Source: Hemicentrotus pulcherrimus (lineage: Eukaryota > Echinodermata > Echinoidea > Camarodonta > Strongylocentrotidae). From it: DNA of 64,000 bases. The stretch spans positions 163,652-227,651 of the forward strand of contig BEXV01000092.1 of the NCBI GenBank assembly GCA_003118195.1. Direction: 5' to 3'. The notes under the pieces were generated by a model, which had not been told where the DNA came from, did no database searches, and saw only the letters and a list, made by a program, of their open reading frames with translations. The translations under genes were made by a program, and so were the position numbers. Of this stretch, positions 41,654 through 55,500 are shown piece after piece; the first letter of the stretch is position 1, and each line of letters begins with the position of its first letter.

Positions 41654-44600
41654 GGAATGGGTGAAATAAGGGAAGAGAGCTAAAGAGAAGGGGAATGGGT
41701 GAGATAAAGGAAGAGAGCAAAAGAAAAGGTTGGAGGAGGGAAAGCTAACATTCTGTGATCTATTTCAAAATAGACTTCTGAAAACAACAAGGAGGGATTG
41801 ACAAAAATTGTCATATGATTCTGATGCATGAACCGCATTAAACTCTACCCTAGTTTATTAAGATATTAGGGATTAGATCCCTGACAAGAACTTCACATGA
41901 TCTTGACAAATCAGGTGCCGGATTAGGGGAATACCAGTTTCTACTGCAAAGAAATCACTGACATTTGTCATTTTTGCAATAATAGATAATAACGATTGAC
42001 AGCAATGTGACTGACATATGTGCCTGAGCTACCATCATTTTCTAGAACTTCAAAATATTTAAATAGAAATCTGATACAAAAACTTTTAAAAAAAACACCT
42101 AATGTTTGCAATGTCATTCTAAAATGTATTCCATGAAATATATATTACAGTAATTGACTTGCTTACTTGTGATTTTAACATAAATGTTAATGCTTAACCA
42201 GTGCAATGATAAATCATCATCAGACCCTCTTATTAGCTTAGTCTTGTACCTTTAAATGTCCAATAACAATAAGGGGAGCTGTATCCATATATCTTCCACG
42301 GTTCAATAACAATGTGGTTGTGAAAATCAATGTGCTGGTTCCATCTTATTGATTTATGCTAATAAGCTTTAAACATCAATGTTCATATATTGGTAGCATC
42401 TTAATTTCTTAACAACCGATATATATGTCCATACATCTTCAGGAGAATGATGTGGAAACAGTACATATTAAAGATACAGTTATATTGTAATATCTTTATC
42501 AGTAAAATGGGAAAAGCCCTAAAGGGTACCAATAGAACCATAAAGAAATACCTAAAAAGTCCTTTAAAAGGAAGACAAATGTGATTTCTATGAAGATACA
42601 TGTGCTTCTATCTGTATACAAAAGGATGACAATAACAAGAGGGAATACACTTACAAAAAGTTTCTGAAAAGTTTGTGTGAAAAGTTTTTATTAAAATCTT
42701 AGTGTAAAGGATTTCCATGGAAACAAACAAATATTTTATAGCTGATCTCCTCTAATTTCCACTGGGAAATGGATCAATATTAATCATTTTTGTGCAGACA
42801 GGAAATAGGAAGAGACTGGTGGAAGCCTCTCTGGTATGTGTCATTACTTTGATGGCCAGTCTTCTGCTGATGAGACATAAAAATGATAAGTAACCACTCT
42901 TTATTCAATTTCTCAAGCTGATTAACATATACGTCTGGAAGGTAAGAATTTGATTTGAAATTGACCATATGATAGTTTGTCAACCCTTTGCAGATAAATA
43001 TATAACACTGAATTAATATAATGTCCTTGTAAAGTTTATACAAAATTATATTGATGTTATGTGAAAATTAGTTAAACTCTTAATGCAATTACTGACATAA
43101 GAGAAAAAAAAACTGGTTCTCCAACTCTCAAAAAACCCCATGAGAATCAACAAGTTCCACAGATTGAGACAAACATATGCACATTGTTAAGCTCAATAAC
43201 AATATAAACTCTCCTGAAACTTATTTCAATCATGAAATTAGCACTGTAACCGCTTGGTAAATCCTTGCCCAAGCATGGAAAGGGTGCCACATAAATCAAG
43301 GCAAAGTTACAAAGTTAACTATTTTTATCATTATGAAATATGAAACATTTTCTTAATGCTTCATTACATTGAAAATAACTAAAAATTGAAGTTAATGTTA
43401 TTTTTAATTAATTGAATTCCTTCTCAACAATTGCAAATTGCATTTGCTGATTTCATAGAAAAATTTCAATCAGACATAAATCAGATTCTTCAGCAAACTT
43501 ACCTTGACATATCCCTGTGCAGGGGGTAAGTACATATCCAAATAAACCATAATTTGCTGTGAAGGCTACAATATCCAAGTAAAATCACACAAAATCAAGT
43601 AAAGAGATCAAAATCAAGATGACTCCAGTAAAGTATATGAAGCACACACTTCATCTGTCAGCAATTGTCCTGAAAGTTGTCTGACTTGATGAATGATAAT
43701 GATTATGTGTATAAGCCTTTAAAAATCCATTGATATTCCACTGTTTGAAACTGGCATTTATTGAAGAGCCTTTTTCATGGAATGGAAATATCTTAGAGCA
43801 GATTATCCCCTAAAGCCTGCATAAAAATGGAGACTTGTGTGAAAATCACATTGCAAGATGACAAGACAACCACATGCAAATCTCAGGTGTATGATGTCAT
43901 CACCATCGCACATTGGCAAACTCTCACTGGCTACTGATATGACAATGCTACAACCTCGTGGGGAAATACGCAAGTGAGCCCCAATGAGTGTATATGTGGG
44001 TGAGCGCGTGAGTGTGCCTGAGTGGGCAAGTGCAAGAATTTGTGTATGTGTGTCCACGCCATGTGTGCAGACTTCTGTAAGAGGCAACATAATGTTCTTC
44101 TAGAAGTTTGAAGTTCCTGCTATGCAAGATCTTTGGGTTGTTAGTGAGTGTGAAAGTGAGACTAAGTGGGTAAGGGTTTAGGTGTGGGTGCGGGTGTGGG
44201 AGGAGGGGTGGGACCTCTCAGAAAGTGTTATGAGTAATCTTAGGGAAAATAACTGATCATTCTTGCAATTCAAAGAACAAGATCTACTTGATTAATTACT
44301 CACTTGGCTACTACCTAAAAAATACAGAGCATGGGTTTAGTTCTCTGGAATAGTATCCAGAAACATCCAATGGAAATAAAAATGAAGCCATTGTTTCTGG
44401 AAAGATGATTCAACATAATAACTAATTGTCATGTCACAGAAATCATATCTTATCTACATATTATTATTTAATTGTTTGTTTTTCAGTGTTAAGAGGAAAT
44501 AAAAGCACAATGACTTTAATAGGTAACTTATTGGTCTTTGAACAGGAAGATTCCAGGTCTGAAGTACTTAAGTGAAACAAAACTCCCTATCACCTTGGGG

Positions 44601-44796
44601 AAATCCATAATATGTGTTTATACACTAAACCTTTTTGGAATGTCCCTTAGCTGCTATTTTAAGTTACATGCCAAGCTTAGTCTTGTAGCGCTCCTATTAT
44701 TTCACTATTATGGAAAGTGACACACATATTGTAGAATATGATTTTTAATGCTTTGTTTCAGGCCAATACATTTTCAGTTTTATCATTTTTTAAAAA

Positions 44797-44857
<61 letters not shown>

Positions 44858-47800
44858 TTTTTTTTNGCAAAGCAGATAATGAGTTACATGCTTGATTTGT
44901 AGGTGATTTTCAAGGATTTGTTATTAAATAATAGCTAACAATTAAATATTGAAAAAAAAAGGAAAAGAGTAGGGAGACACTAAAAATACTTGGGCTCACT
45001 GTATTCATCTGACTTGTCCAATCTATCAGCTGCCCCCACCAATCTCTATAAAGACAAATCATTTTGTTTACTGATCTATGAGCTTCATCCTCTTCATCTT
45101 GTCCTAATTCAATTCATAAGGAACAATTTCCCCTGTCCTGTCTCACAAATTTACCCCCTTCCTTCCAATTTGCTAATGTTCCATTCCATCTGACCATGTC
45201 AAACATTGTAACTCTGATGTTGTTGTCTCAATTATGACCAGAGTGATTCTAATCAGATGTCATAACAGATAATTTCATCTGTGAGAGCCAGAAGGGTATA
45301 AAATCATTACTTATACACAGAGGTAACACCCTTCTGGCCCCCCAAGAAACTCTTTTGCCTGTTTGGAGACATAAAGGCATTAGCTCTGTACTAAAGTATA
45401 TGACGTTATGCCCTTCTGGCTCAGAAGGGACGATTTATATACATAATAACATACACCCCCTTCCCCAATTCTGTTTGTATCATACAGGGGATATACTAAT
45501 TTCTTGTTGCCCTCATAAATGCTCCTATAAATATATATATGTAGAGTGAATTATTTTAATTATCATATTGTCAGTTTGGAGCCAGAGTGGCATTAACTGT
45601 ATGTTTAAGATGAGTGAATGTCCTTCTGGCTCCAAACAAAAAATTTATTGTTCTTTGTAAACATTACTATTAAGAACAGGTATATCAAACATATTTTTTG
45701 CACAATATCCTGTCATTGGAAATAAGCTAAATATTTGAAAAATAAATTTTGTCAAATTAGATTTCCTGATGGCAAATGTCTGATTAATACACTTTTGATG
45801 AATCACATTGAACTAAAAATATACACAATTCAGTCTTGAGTAACAAAGCAATATACCACACTGATATGACTACTGAAATAAAGTTTGTTAAGACCAGTAT
45901 TTGAGATAATACCTCAACTAAGTGAAATACTTTGCCATTGGCCTAAATATCAAGCAAATATAACAAAGCCTGTAATGTTCCCCTTAGTGGAACTCCCTAC
46001 AACATGGAATTATCTACATGAAGTTAATCAGATTTTGAAAGAAGGATGTAATTAATGAAGCTGTAAGAGGCACTGTTAGTAGCGTTTCCTGGCCTCCTTG
46101 GCGGTAGCGCCCATGAACTTCAGGTATTCTTCTTCCTTTTCTCAAGTAATCACCTTGGTTCATTAATCTCCAGCCTGGCTGATTAGTGCCAAGAGACATG
46201 CCTTGGAGGGTCAATAGAACTAGTTACCCAACATTTGCTCTTTGCATTATTTTGCAGTAAATGAAGGGTTAGAGTTGCAAGTTTAGATGCATGCTTTTTA
46301 CTGCCATTAAGTAGCACCAGTGTCCTGGATGTTTGCCTGAGCAAAATTGTTCAATGTGTTCTAAAACCATTCATAATCTTTACTTCTACATCCTTTCTTC
46401 TAAATGTGCAGAAATTAATAATTCCACAAAGTGTGATAAATCACCTTTGTCATTTTAAGATGCAATGACGGTAATTATTTCCATGAAACTTGGCTTTAAA
46501 GAAAAGATGATAGAAGCATGACAGAAAAACTTTAAAATAATTATTACCTACCAAAAGTAGAATTAAAGTAAAATCTTTTAAAACTAGTCTGTTATTAGAA
46601 GGTTAACATAATTACTCTCAGTATGTGAATATAAAATGAGTGAATAAAATTGTGTCTTTTGGATTATTCTGATTCAGTCTAAATTTCCCAGCTACAGAGT
46701 GAAGGTTATGGAAAGTGGGTTATAATGACAGATTTGATTTGACAAGTGTCAACAAATGCTACAAATACTTAATATATTGATACAGTATGCTTCCTCCAAA
46801 AAATCAATACCAAACATGAAAGTACTCGCTGCAATCATTAATCTAATTCATATCAATTACATTTTAAGAGCTGCAAACATGAGTTCAACAGAACACAAGC
46901 TATTCCAGGCTGCAGGTGGATGGTGGCAACATCAAGGTTTCAAATCGACTTTCCATGTTAGCTACACTCTTCCGGCCCCCCTCTCGACGGCCCCAACTCT
47001 GGCTTCCCATCTGCTTTCCTTCTGGAACCGTATCACCATCTCCTATGACCCACCTCCAAACTTTCTGACAAGAGTCATCAAATTCAAACCAAAGTTGTAC
47101 CCAATTCAGACTATAGGAAATTTATATGAACCTTGTACAAAGAAATGTAAACAGAATCATCTTACAGTGAAAGGGGCATACAGACTGGATAACAATATTG
47201 TACAAAGAAATAGATTTGATGAGGTCAGTTGACAAGACAGCTGGCGCCCATCAGCAATACTGTCTCCCAATAAGCCTTACCCAGTTAAATAAAGTCGTAC
47301 AATATGACATGTAGATTAGAACAAGACCTGGATTCTTTATCTATATCATAGCTATATGATACTTGTATGGTAGCTATACATTGAATCCTGCTAGTCTAAA
47401 GGGAGTGTTATACAACACAATAGCTTTGATAGAGTAGGGTGATGCAGGGATGTGATGAAAATTGCACTCTCTACACTTCATCCGAAAATGATTTCCTGCT
47501 GTATAATAATAGCAACAGCATCATTTCAGGGTTTGTATAGAGTACGATACCTATATGAGGAGGCCCTGGATATCAATGGATAGCTAGCTTGGTATGAAAC
47601 TGATATACATGATATAAAATACATTACTTTGTGTTTATAAGGGGTAGGTAGATAAGAAGCTCAGTAATATGATTTCTTTTATTATATAACTATTACTTTG
47701 ATTACTTGATTCTTATCAAGCCCACAAGTACAGCCTTTCTCACAATCACCTAACAGTGATCTTTGTCAGTTGTGTCATTGTCAGCGTGTAACGGTATGTA

Positions 47801-50800
47801 TAATCAAAAGATTAATTCGAACTCTAATATTTATTCTTGAAAGTTCATGTAAGATATATATATATATATATGTTCTCAGATTTATCGGAATAGAAAGGGA
47901 TACATCTTTGAGAAAATGTGATTCTATGCGTGTATGTACTTGTAAACCTATACAGGCAAACATATGTGTACCTGTTCCAAGCCATGGATAATGAATTATA
48001 GCAGATACAACCATAGATGGTTGTGAATGTTGTCTACCAAGCTATTGACAGCAGCTACAGGTAATTACTTGTCAGACATTCACAGGATGTCTGATAATTG
48101 TAAACCAAATATATAAGAGCAAGCTGTGCAAGTGCTATACAGGTGTTGCACACTAGAAGATGGACAAAATTAATTCACACCTTGGCACTTGAACAAAGAG
48201 TTGACATTTAAGAGGTTTGTAGATATTCTGATAAGTGTTTAGATGAAGAAACCTTGAAACAAAGAACTTGTGAAATAAACCTTTGATTCAACCTTGTGAT
48301 TCAACCTATAAAAAAGATTAATAATAAGATAGAGGAACAAAATAGAAACAAATAGAAATATATTAACTCAGAGAGAAATTCAGTTAGATTGCAAAATGCT
48401 ATGCCTTTTTTGAGTCAGTTTAATAAAAAATGAGTTCAAAATTTTGAAGTGGTTGATTTAGAACCAAGTCTTTAAATGACTTCATATATTCTCTTGACAA
48501 AGATTTTTTATGTATATCTTCACTATTATACATAGCCTTTAATATAAGTGTTACTAAACATGAAGTCACTGATCATCCATTGCATGCATGTTGTCTGCCT
48601 TGTACAAGAGCATATGGTTTTGTTATCATTCCCCTGGACTTGGCCTCCATGGGCTCTTGAGCTCTACTTCCATTTTGGGTCTTCTTCTGTCACCTCCAGT
48701 AACCATCAGGACTTAAAGAAAGGACCGCAGAAGCATGTTCCAAAAATAAACCAGACAGTAAATCCTGAAGGCATTGTTAAATCTTCTTCTTCATTGGATG
48801 CCATCCATTTCCTATAATGAGGCATTACCGGTATGACCTCTGTTCCATGTTATCTCAGGCTTCTTTATCAAATCTACAGCTAACCAAGAGCAATTAAGTC
48901 TTGGTCATTATAGTTATAGTTGTCATTATCGGTGAGGTATGGCTAGCGTTTTTAGGTTTCATTTATGTATGAAATCTGAAGATTACATTAATATTCTTAC
49001 TGTCAAAACAACAAGGTGACTATTATTGAACAATGTAAGATTTCTCATGTTTCTTAGGTGTGGGATTAAAAGATTACAGAGATCAATTTTTAATATTGGC
49101 CATGTATAGTGCAAACCTGCTACCTCACATGGAGTTCCACAAAGAAGCCCCATATTTTCTGAACATTCTGTTCGTATCCTTCATTAATGAAGATTCAAAG
49201 AACAAACAGTTTGGTTCCCTTAATCGAAATTTCCATATTCTGTCTAACAAAGTAGAGTTTCATGAAGTTCTTGACCTTGAGAGCATTAAAAACTGAACTA
49301 CTTTGAACCTCAAGAAAACAACAAACATGTTTTTGGGCTCTCGATCGATATAGATGTTTCCTAGAATGGATTTTAATGTTTTGTTGCATTGCAATTCAAG
49401 GAAACAACTGAACTAGATTTTATAGGTTGCCCCCCTCACTTGATTACCATACTATATTGAAAATAAAATGTTGACTGTGTTGGGAACAAGTTTCCTTTGC
49501 ATGTAACGAGTTAAGCCATTGGCCTTAACTGTCTAGAGAAATAATCAAGAATGACCAGATGCTTCAGACAATCTGGTTAAAAATATGTATGATGCTACAG
49601 TCCATATTCTGGACCTGAAGTCAACAAGGACCAAAACTTCAGTTTCCCAGATGAAGAAATTTAGAAAGAAACAGTATAGATAATGGGATTCGTTCAATCC
49701 TTAAGGGGGTTAAAATTCATCACAAGGATATCAAGTTTTTCTAGGCCTGTCTCAATTGCCATATGCTGTCCAACAAAGTAGTGTTTCCTGAAGTTCTGAC
49801 CTTGAGAGTGTAGACCGAAACTGTTTTGAACCTCAATGCATGACACCACAAACATGTTATTAGGCTGTCAGAAAAGATTTTTCCTAGAATGAAACTTGAA
49901 ATTGTCAGCTGCTCACAAAAACACAGTTACTGCCATTGACAATATATAGCTCTCATAGGATATTCAGGAAAACAACTGAGCTATATAATAAGGTAGCTCC
50001 TCCCTATTTGTAAATAACGATTGGACTGTTCTGGGAACAAGTTTCCTTTGCATGTAAAGATTTAAGCCATTGGCCTTTCTTGTCCGGAGAGATAAAAAAT
50101 ATGAAAGTCCAGATGCTTCAGACAATTTCTCAATATTAGGTCAAAGACAGTGTGATGCCCTGGTCCATATCCTGATGACTAAAGTCAACAAGAAAAACAT
50201 CAGTTACCCAGATGAAGAAACTTCCAAAGAAACAGAACAGCATATGGAACCTGTCATGTACCATTTAAGGGGGTAAAATTCATCAAAAGATGATCATATT
50301 ATAAGGCCTGTTTTCATTAGACTGAGTTTTCAAGATAGCCTGCTAATTTTGATCAAGAAAATGAGCCCAATCAAATTACGTTTGCTAAATATATGGCAGT
50401 GAATAAGGATGTAAGTAGTGGGCTTCTTCATATTCTATTATTTTACAGAAACTTGGGCTAGTTTGTGAAATAGCCCACTATTTGATCACTTAGTGGTCTC
50501 ATTCAACTTGACTCTGACATGCTCTGTTTCATGATCTACTCCTCAAGCAAGTTGGTATAGCTGGACTTGGGCTAATGGACACAGGGATGTCCAAACTGGG
50601 ACTAAGGTCTTGACAAGCGTCAAGTTTGTTTGAGCTAATGAAGATGGCCCGTCTAGGATGATTTGGTCAGGGGGAAACAGGAGTCACTCCTTGAATTAAT
50701 GCAGGATTCCGGCCCTCCTAATGACTGGGATTAAGTGATTTGATGGGATGCTTGTGTGGCCATCAAGAATACCTTGGAGGGAAGGAAGCGTACAAGATGC

Positions 50801-52481
50801 GGAGGAGATTCTTGAGAGCTGGCTTAAGATTTTAAACAGTCTTGCACTTCTTTTCCAAGTACAACTTGGAAATAGACCTTCAAAGGATCCCTGAAAGTGT
50901 TCATCCACCTGGTATTCTATATAATTCTGCATGATTTGTGATTTTATTAATAATAAGCTTTGAACAATAAAAGGGAGTTCTATTGGATAATGGGTAAATG
51001 ATGAGTATTTTTTGTAAGCAATAAAATTGCCTAAACACAAACATGATTATTCCATGCAAGTACAAAACTAGAAAATAATTTCTTTTAACTTCTGAAGTTA
51101 TGTGCTCTCCTAAATCACTACTAGTTAATAGGAAGACACTAACTTTCATGATAAACAATTCACAACAGCTTAGCTTCCAAATCACCTCGAGCTCAAAAAG
51201 TATCAATTCACACCTGGGCAGAGATGGAGTGGCAAAGGCAGATTAAGTCTTTCAAAATGACATTCATGCTGGGCTGGGATTGGAAGCCCAGATCCAGTGA
51301 TCATAACACTGGGTGTATATTGATTGATCCATCAAATCAAATCAAATCAAATCATATCAAATCAAATCAATCAAAATCTTCAAGCTCTCAACACATGATA
51401 AACTGTGCATTTTTCTTTGGCTGTGCCCAATTTTTTCTCAAAGTTTAGTCCTTCTATTCCTAGGTGTCTACTTGCAGGTTGTTCATTCTGGGCCAGTGAT
51501 GTGAGTATCTCTCCGATCAGGTGAGCCTCATGTAACCTTCACCTTTCTGTCTAAAAAAAGAGATTTCCTTTTTCTGTCAAAGTCACACGCCATCGTCTCA
51601 GCCCATGGAATTCTCCTTCACACTTGTTGAATTGCTCTGAAATTGCTTTTTATTCTGTCAGTCACCAACCCGGCAATCAGAAAGATAGGTCATCACTATA
51701 AACGGGACATTTTAAATGACAAGTTTATTTATGCTCATTATTGTATAAAATGCAATATAGATTTTTATATCAAAAAGGAGAACAACAATTTCAAGAACTG
51801 AAAATGTATAATTCATACTTACATTGAAATTTCTAGTGCCATTTCCACAGAAAATTGTGATAACTATCCAAATTTCCTTCAAATGTTAATTCTAAAATAC
51901 TGACAGGGCTGCATTTACATAATGACGCTGAGCTATGTGCAAATAGAGAAATTGCTTTAATGGAAGGATAAAGTCATAAGTTTAAGATGTTTTTCTATTG
52001 TGATTTTTCCATAAATTAGTCAGCAACACGTATCATTTTGTAATGATCTGTAGTTATGACTTTGCTCTATTTTGTTAGCTTTAGGTTAAATACTTTTCAT
52101 ATTAGACTTTTTATGGATATCATTGTTTTACTTGACACAGACTTTTAATAGCTCAAGGATACAGCCCCACCTTAAGGGGTTGTTAGGGAGGGGTGCTGAC
52201 AGATGTTTTTCACTAGGGTGAGGATATTTTAGTAAGGTCAAGTTCACTGCTGTATAAAGTGTCGTTCCTCTCTTCCAAGTTATTATTCATATATGAACTC
52301 ATCTGGATATTTTGCAATGAACAATGAAATACAATTATATAAATGATTCTCCTTTTTTTGTCTTACTTACTTCACAAATATACATTATTTTGTATAAAGG
52401 TTTTCTTTCATTCAAAGTTGTTTTAGATTGTTTGGATCGCTTCAACAAACTTGAATTAAACTGAAATACAGAAAAAATAAG

Positions 52482-52512
<31 letters not shown>

Positions 52513-55500
52513 AGGAGAGAGAAAGAGAGAGAGGAGAGAGAGAGAGAGAGAGGAGAGAGAGGGAGAGAGAGAGACATAGACTTAGAGAGAAAGAGAAAGT
52601 GAGAGAGTGAGCGGAATGAGAGTGATAACAAAGTAAACAGTGAAGGGGAGAGCGAAAGAGAGAAAGAGTAGAGAGAGAAAGGGAAGGGAGGGAGAGAGAG
52701 GGAAAGTGAGTGAGAAGAAAGTGTGTGAATAGCAAGTCACATTTCCTGACACATACCTGATGAGCTCTGATAAGTGTAGGGAAGGGGGTATGACAGGAAC
52801 CAGGAAAAGGGAGAACGAGGGGGGATAAGAGGGGCAACACTACCACTGCCCTAATGATGTCAATGTCAGCAAATAGAATGACCTTTTTTTCTCTGTCTAA
52901 GAGACCAGGAAGGGACGAAAGTACACTGGAATTTTCAATTTACCATAGAAACAAAGAATACAATGAATCAACAATGACCCATGCAAAAGATTAACATGCC
53001 TAGCACCATGGGTGTCGATCTGTAATCGATACCCATTGTTCAGGGGGGGGGGATGATCTATCCATTCATCCCCCCTGAACAATAGGTATTACGTAAGGAG
53101 CGACACCCATGCCTAGGACTAATCATCTCAAATTTTAGCCCCAATCAAGTTTGAGGAGCTTGGTCGATTAAGAAAATACAATATTTTGGTTTTATGAATA
53201 ATCTTGTTTCATGTCAGGTAACAAATTCTATAATCAAGTTTGCTCTGAGGTTATTCATTTACATCATAAGTTTTTAGATGTATAGATAAGTAAAGTATCC
53301 TTTACTTCAAATTATTCTTGATGTGAAACCCAAAATCGAATCAAATCTGAAAAACAAGTACATCTCTCTTTATAAATCTCTCTCTTAATTACATTCATTA
53401 AAGGTTTAAGATTAGACAACAATAAGTTTATAAATCTCTACTACCTTTGCTTTTAAAAAGAATCATAAAACCAACTTGTCAACATGTATAATCAGTTCAT
53501 TTAATAAATATTGGGTACAGTATTGAGCAACACTCAACAACCTGAAAGTTTGGTAATAACTCCCTCCAAATATGAACAAATCAAAGAAGAGAAGACTAAT
53601 TACATGGATATCTAGCACACTGCTAACCACATAGCAATATATAACGACCCATGGCCATTTGGAAATTTACTGACTCAGCTTCGACCATAGATGGCGTTTG
53701 TTACAAAAGGGGAAATGAATCATTGAGAGTTCTACATGTTGTCTTGTAAGAAGTCGTGTGCTAGCCAGTAGAAACCAAAAATCTCTTAACATCTCTATAT
53801 CTATTTGAAGAAGAAGCAAATATTAGTAGTCAAGAATACATACACTAATTGGGTGAAAATTAAAAAAAAACACATTTGATTCTTAAATTATAGGACAGAA
53901 AACTTACATTAGAAACCTCTGTAAAAGGATATAATGGTTGCTGAATAAGTACAGTTTAGATCAACCCCAAGTCTATGGGTTACAAATGGCACCAAAAGAA
54001 TCAGCTTAAAGAGGTTTCAAAAATAATAATTACAGACTGAAGCAGTGGTTATTTGGCTCATGATTTGATGGTTTTGTTACTCTTTCTTCCCAAGCTGGCA
54101 AATGAAAAAAAAAATGATATTTCAAGATAATGACTCATATTCATGTTACTTTGAACACACATTTCCTGACTTGTTCATACACATTATGTGTAATACCTCT
54201 GGGCACAACGGTTGGCAGCTGGACCAAAATCAGTCGACAAACCAAAAAAAAGAAAAAAAGAAGAAATCCATTTCCTTTTAAAGAACAGGTCTAAAATAAT
54301 ATAAACATATATTGTCTATTTTTGTTACAGATTAATCTAGGCTAAATTTAGGATGGGCAGATGTCATAACTTTATTTTTTACCACTAGTCTTTCAATAAC
54401 AATTAGTTGGCTGGATTCATATTCTTATCTAAACAATTGGGGTCCATTTGGCATATATGCCAAGGTTTCTTACAAATATGGGACAGATTTCACATGGTTA
54501 CCACACTCTTGCCAAGTAGTATGATTTATCTACAAGACTCTGATTATGAAATGATTCAGAGAATGTGCATTCACTGTAATCTTGAATGATTTATACATCC
54601 TATTAAAAAAAAAACAATAACTTAAAAATAACTTAATTATTATGATACTGATACAATCACTTGAGACAGACTTTTACAAGGTCTTCATGTCTTGTCTCCA
54701 AATACTTTCCGTTTAATGTTTTCCCCTTGTTCTTCTTGTCTTCTCTGCTTGTTCTATTCTCATGTTATATATTGATATTATTCTTTAAATGTTATATGTT
54801 TGTTTACCTTAGTATATTTTTAATGAAATTATTTAACGAAGTGAACTTGAACTTACAGCTGTAATTAATTGGAATCCAGAAATGTATCCCTATATATCCT
54901 GAAACAAATTAGTTTCTAAGATGAATGCAGCAATTATATTATTTTTTAAGCTTAAATGGCATACAAACAACCTTACTAAAGTATGCATCATTTGTGAATC
55001 ATGAATTATTAATTTAGAAGACAGAAAAAAGTAAAGAATATCCTAAAATTTTCAATAAGAAAGCACTCTGAAGTGGTAGCAACAATGACATATGAAAACT
55101 TCAGAGAATTAAGATGAAGTGACCTCCAATGCCCCAACATTTACCCCAGCGATATTTGCTCTACACTTTATTTCATCAAAGATATAGGGCAACAGTTTGG
55201 TCCAACATTGAAGTTCAGAAATTGGTCGAGTGTAGGATGTTGACTGCACAACAGTTGTCACCAAAATGAACTACCCTGGCACTCACTGTATGAGGCCTCC
55301 CTCTCTTGGTCACTCTTGGCAGTACGTTAGTAGGCTAACATCAGTATCCGAGAGAGCACTGGCAAGCCATACTTCCCAAATTTGCCCTGTAATATATTTT
55401 AATGAATTTCCAGTGCACATACATGTAAAAGTTTAATACTATATTGTACTGGCACTCTAATACACACACCTCACTTGTCACAAGTCTTCTCTTTTTTAAG

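Noticed and set aside
41307..41720. 137-codon Ser/Leu-rich frame on the minus strand
   Set aside because: It is a translation of a GA microsatellite and its flank.
46756..47232. 158-codon open frame on the + strand
   Set aside because: It is the longest frame in the window apart from the large exon, but it has no recognisable domain, and neither end was matched to splice sites. Chance or a decayed repeat is likelier than a gene.
52335..52846. 98- and 134-codon Leu/Ser-rich frames on the minus strand
   Set aside because: Both are produced by the GA microsatellite at 52480-52700.
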